The position numbers and the translations under genes are program-made. Source: a virus. From it: 37,253 nucleotides of DNA. The notes below the pieces were generated by a model. It saw nothing but the letters and a program-made list of their open reading frames with translations, had not been told where the DNA came from and ran no database searches. Positions within the stretch are counted from its first letter, which is position 1. Every line of letters starts with the position of its first letter. Where the stretch lies: positions 1 through 37,253 of the IMG/VR virus record IMGVR_UViG_3300033146_003056. One strand, written 5' to 3'. Shown piece by piece: positions 35,857 through 37,253 of this stretch.

Positions 35857-36241
35857 AACACATCCCCACTCCAGATATAATTTTAATATCTTTTACATCA
35901 AAATGTTTAGATAATTTTTCATCTATATTAAATACATCTTGAATTGTATATTCATGTGATTCAAAATCATCATCATCATATATTCTATTAGTTATACCAA
36001 TACATATTTTATTTTCAGGCAACCCATTTTCACTATCACCTAAAGTAATATCAACCTTTCCATCATATACTTCGTAAAGGTTTTCAATATTATTTAATTC
36101 AGGATCATATTCTTTGGTACCAAATATTTCCATTTGTTCTTTAACAATTATATTAGTTCTATTACCTGGATCAACAACCCAACCAATAAAGATAAATGAA
36201 CATGAACTAGAATTAGTTACAAAATCAAGTTTTCTTTTCAT
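35855..36241 (-). CDS. TNSSS-leader family protein 3
   Basis: The product has 128 residues starting MKRKLDFVTNSSSCSFIFIG. The body is acidic and predicted alpha/beta (VYDGKVDITLGDSENGLPEN, DEKLSKHFDVKDIKIISGVG). The start lies in a 41-bp repeat shared with the upstream gene start, and the first 17 bases overlap the end of that gene. AAGGAT is the ribosome binding site. Confidence 0.65.
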   Translation of the reverse strand: MKRKLDFVTNSSSCSFIFIGWVVDPGNRTNIIVKEQMEIFGTKEYDPELNNIENLYEVYDGKVDITLGDSENGLPENKICIGITNRIYDDDDFESHEYTIQDVFNIDEKLSKHFDVKDIKIISGVGMC

Positions 36242-36256
36242 TTTTATTATCCTTTA
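36216..36256 (-). repeat. 41-bp direct repeat, copy 2
   Basis: The sequence is identical to 36598-36638. It carries the start of TNSSS protein 3 and the end of protein 2. The two copies flank the gene 36225-36623, so recombination between them would delete or duplicate exactly one cassette. Confidence 0.9.
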
Positions 36257-36623
36257 TTTTTTTAATTTTATTTTTATAAGTTAAACAATTTATATTTATC
36301 ATAATACTATCTTCATTTTCACCACAAGATTCTAAAGAATCTATCATCAATCCATTATTAGTATAAATATTTGAAAGAACAATATATGGTTCATATTGAT
36401 ATGCGCTAATTTCTCCTTGGTTAATTAATGTTAGATGATTTTGTAATATTTCAAAAACAAAATCTTTTTTAGTAAATTGTTCAGATATCCATTCTTTAGA
36501 TAATTCTTTATCTATTAAATCTTTATTTTCTTCAACAGCTTTATTAATATCAAAGTCACCTGGAATATAAACTAAATAACTACATGATGAACTATTTGTT
36601 ACAAAATCAAGTTTTCTTTTCAT
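36225..36623 (-). CDS. TNSSS-leader family protein 2
   Basis: The product has 132 residues starting MKRKLDFVTNSSSCSYLVYI. The body is acidic with KEWISEQFTKKDFVFEILQN and ends KDNKNEKKT, a tail encoded by the 41-bp repeat at the next gene's start. Both ends of the gene lie in copies of that repeat. Function unknown. Confidence 0.65.
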   Translation of the reverse strand: MKRKLDFVTNSSSCSYLVYIPGDFDINKAVEENKDLIDKELSKEWISEQFTKKDFVFEILQNHLTLINQGEISAYQYEPYIVLSNIYTNNGLMIDSLESCGENEDSIMININCLTYKNKIKKIKDNKNEKKT

Positions 36624-36638
36624 TTTTATTATCCTTTA
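36598..36638 (-). repeat. 41-bp direct repeat, copy 1
   Basis: The sequence is identical to 36216-36256 over all 41 bases. It contains the ribosome binding site, start codon and first seven codons of TNSSS protein 2 plus the last codons (KDNKNEKKT, stop) of the preceding gene. Confidence 0.9.
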
Positions 36639-36825
36639 CAAAATCACAAGCAAAGTAATGTCCTGGTTTAAGAGATTCTTTTCCTAAATTTAAAATTCCT
36701 ATTATTATAGAAGCAACAACATGAGTACATTTAATTTTATTAATAGCAAATATTAATTTTCCTCTATTAAAAATTCCAAATATAAAATGTTGTTGCTCTT
36801 TATAATATTGTGAGTTAGTAATCAT
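36607..36825 (-). CDS. Small unknown protein within the TNSSS-leader cluster
   Basis: ATG 36825 gives 72 residues (MITNSQYYKEQQHFIFGIFN...); an upstream in-frame start (36858) would overlap the previous gene by more and add only sequence that is coding in another frame. The middle contains HVVASIIIGILNLGKES, a hydrophobic turn, and the end KDNKNEKKT comes from the 41-bp repeat. No TNSSS leader. It overlaps the previous gene by 11 bases. Possibly a remnant; confidence is lower. Confidence 0.45.
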   Translation of the reverse strand: MITNSQYYKEQQHFIFGIFNRGKLIFAINKIKCTHVVASIIIGILNLGKESLKPGHYFACDFVKDNKNEKKT

Positions 36826-37168
36826 TTTCAACATTAAAACCAGATACAACAAACCCAAAATCTGGATCTTTAATAAATGAATTTTGCATTAACTCTTTCA
36901 TATATGCAGGAACATCTTCTTCACCATTATACATAGTGGTCCATTCATTTATAGTAAATAGATTTGGACCACTATCATTCTGAACTTGATCAATATTTGT
37001 TGCATCCCAATAACGAAGACCATGAGGATTTCTAAATTTAAAATTATCAAGATATTCATTAAATAAATTTGTAAATTCATCTAATTCCATAGTTCCGTCA
37101 TGTGGTCTTAATGTTAATATAAATGATGCTGATGAACTGTTTGTTATAAAATCTACTTTTCTTTTCAT
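36815..37168 (-). CDS. TNSSS-leader family protein 1
   Basis: The product has 117 residues starting MKRKVDFITNSSSASFILTL. The remainder contains acidic ELDEFTNLFNEYLDNFKF, RYWDATNIDQVQND and a Phe/Gly-rich end (FGFVVSGFNVEND). AAGGATTTTAAT precedes the ATG. It follows a partial gene by one base between stop and start. Confidence 0.65.
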   Translation of the reverse strand: MKRKVDFITNSSSASFILTLRPHDGTMELDEFTNLFNEYLDNFKFRNPHGLRYWDATNIDQVQNDSGPNLFTINEWTTMYNGEEDVPAYMKELMQNSFIKDPDFGFVVSGFNVENDY

Positions 37169-37169
37169 A

Positions 37170-37253
37170 TTAAAATCCTTGTACTGTATATGGACAACAT
37201 GCTTTCTCTTGAGTTAAAATATTTCTAAAGTCAATAAAAGGTTTAGCTGTTTT
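37170..37253 (-). CDS. 3' end of a gene cut by the window edge
   Basis: The frame is open from the right edge to TAA at 37170-37172 and encodes KTAKPFIDFRNILTQEKACC followed by PYTVQGF. No ATG is inside the window, so the start lies beyond the edge. The stop is one base from the next start, and the next gene's ribosome binding site lies in its last codons, which supports a real gene. Product unknown. Confidence 0.45.
   Translation of the reverse strand, partial: KTAKPFIDFRNILTQEKACCPYTVQGF

Noticed and set aside
36825-36858. Longer start for the small gene at 36607-36825
   Set aside because: The added residues overlap the preceding gene's coding end in another frame and no ribosome binding site supports the earlier ATG.
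2-37253. Stop-codon reassignment, as known in some huge phages
   Set aside because: TAA and TAG end genes at sensible positions, TGA is not seen read through, and the large structural ORFs are intact under the standard code.
1-37253. tRNA genes
   Set aside because: No cloverleaf-like GC-rich segment with a T-loop consensus (GTTCRA) in proper context was found in the gaps by eye.

Overview
The window is a structural (late-gene) segment of a large, very AT-rich tailed phage with a contractile, T4-type tail. This rests on a gp18-like sheath, a tube protein, gp25-like and gp6/baseplate-J-like wedge proteins, a long tape measure and a gp17-like large terminase. No rRNA, tRNA, CRISPR array or insertion sequence is visible. 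Genes are packed, stop codons are read normally, and the host cannot be named from the sequence. The size and number of structural genes suggest a jumbo phage, but that is inference.

Left part (1-21021, plus strand). Two giant fibre-like proteins open the window. The first is cut by the window edge and the second has a gpI/gp7-like baseplate-attachment N-terminus. Both are built from about 23-residue beta-type repeats, and the second carries a discoidin-like (F5/8 type C) domain inside its repeat array. Next come a zinc-ribbon protein whose ribbon lies in the -1 frame, a tail-associated protein, the sheath, a tiny Lys/Arg-rich protein and the tube. These are followed by two tandem paralogs with a basic tail and a hydrophobic segment, then a baseplate run: gp26-like, a small overlapping ORF, gp25-like, an unknown gene, a wedge-associated protein, gp6-like and an unknown structural protein. 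Three intergenic gaps share a composite element: a hairpin followed by CCGTATA and then AGAACA. The sheath and tube leaders share a CCTCC element able to pair with their Shine-Dalgarno sequences.

Right part (21018-37253, minus strand, convergent with the left part). Read right to left in transcription order it holds: a cluster of small genes of which five start with the same leader, MK[RK]KxDF[VI]TNSSS; a degenerate methyltransferase-like gene; disrupted small-gene remains; a broken SPFH/band-7 gene; a small membrane coiled-coil protein; and a DUF932-like protein ending at a strong terminator. After that come a hub-like protein, TerL, an HExxH metallopeptidase, the tape measure and a tube-initiator/hub-like protein.

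Points deserving a second look are the TNSSS-leader family with its 41-bp direct repeats; the SPFH gene, broken by a perfect 11-bp tandem duplication plus a homopolymer shift and apparently lacking its start; the -1-frame zinc ribbon; the shared sheath/tube leaders; the repeated hairpin/CCGTATA/AGAACA element; and the metallopeptidase between terminase and tape measure. Several frame breaks sit in A-runs, so sequencing error must be excluded before biological readings are accepted.
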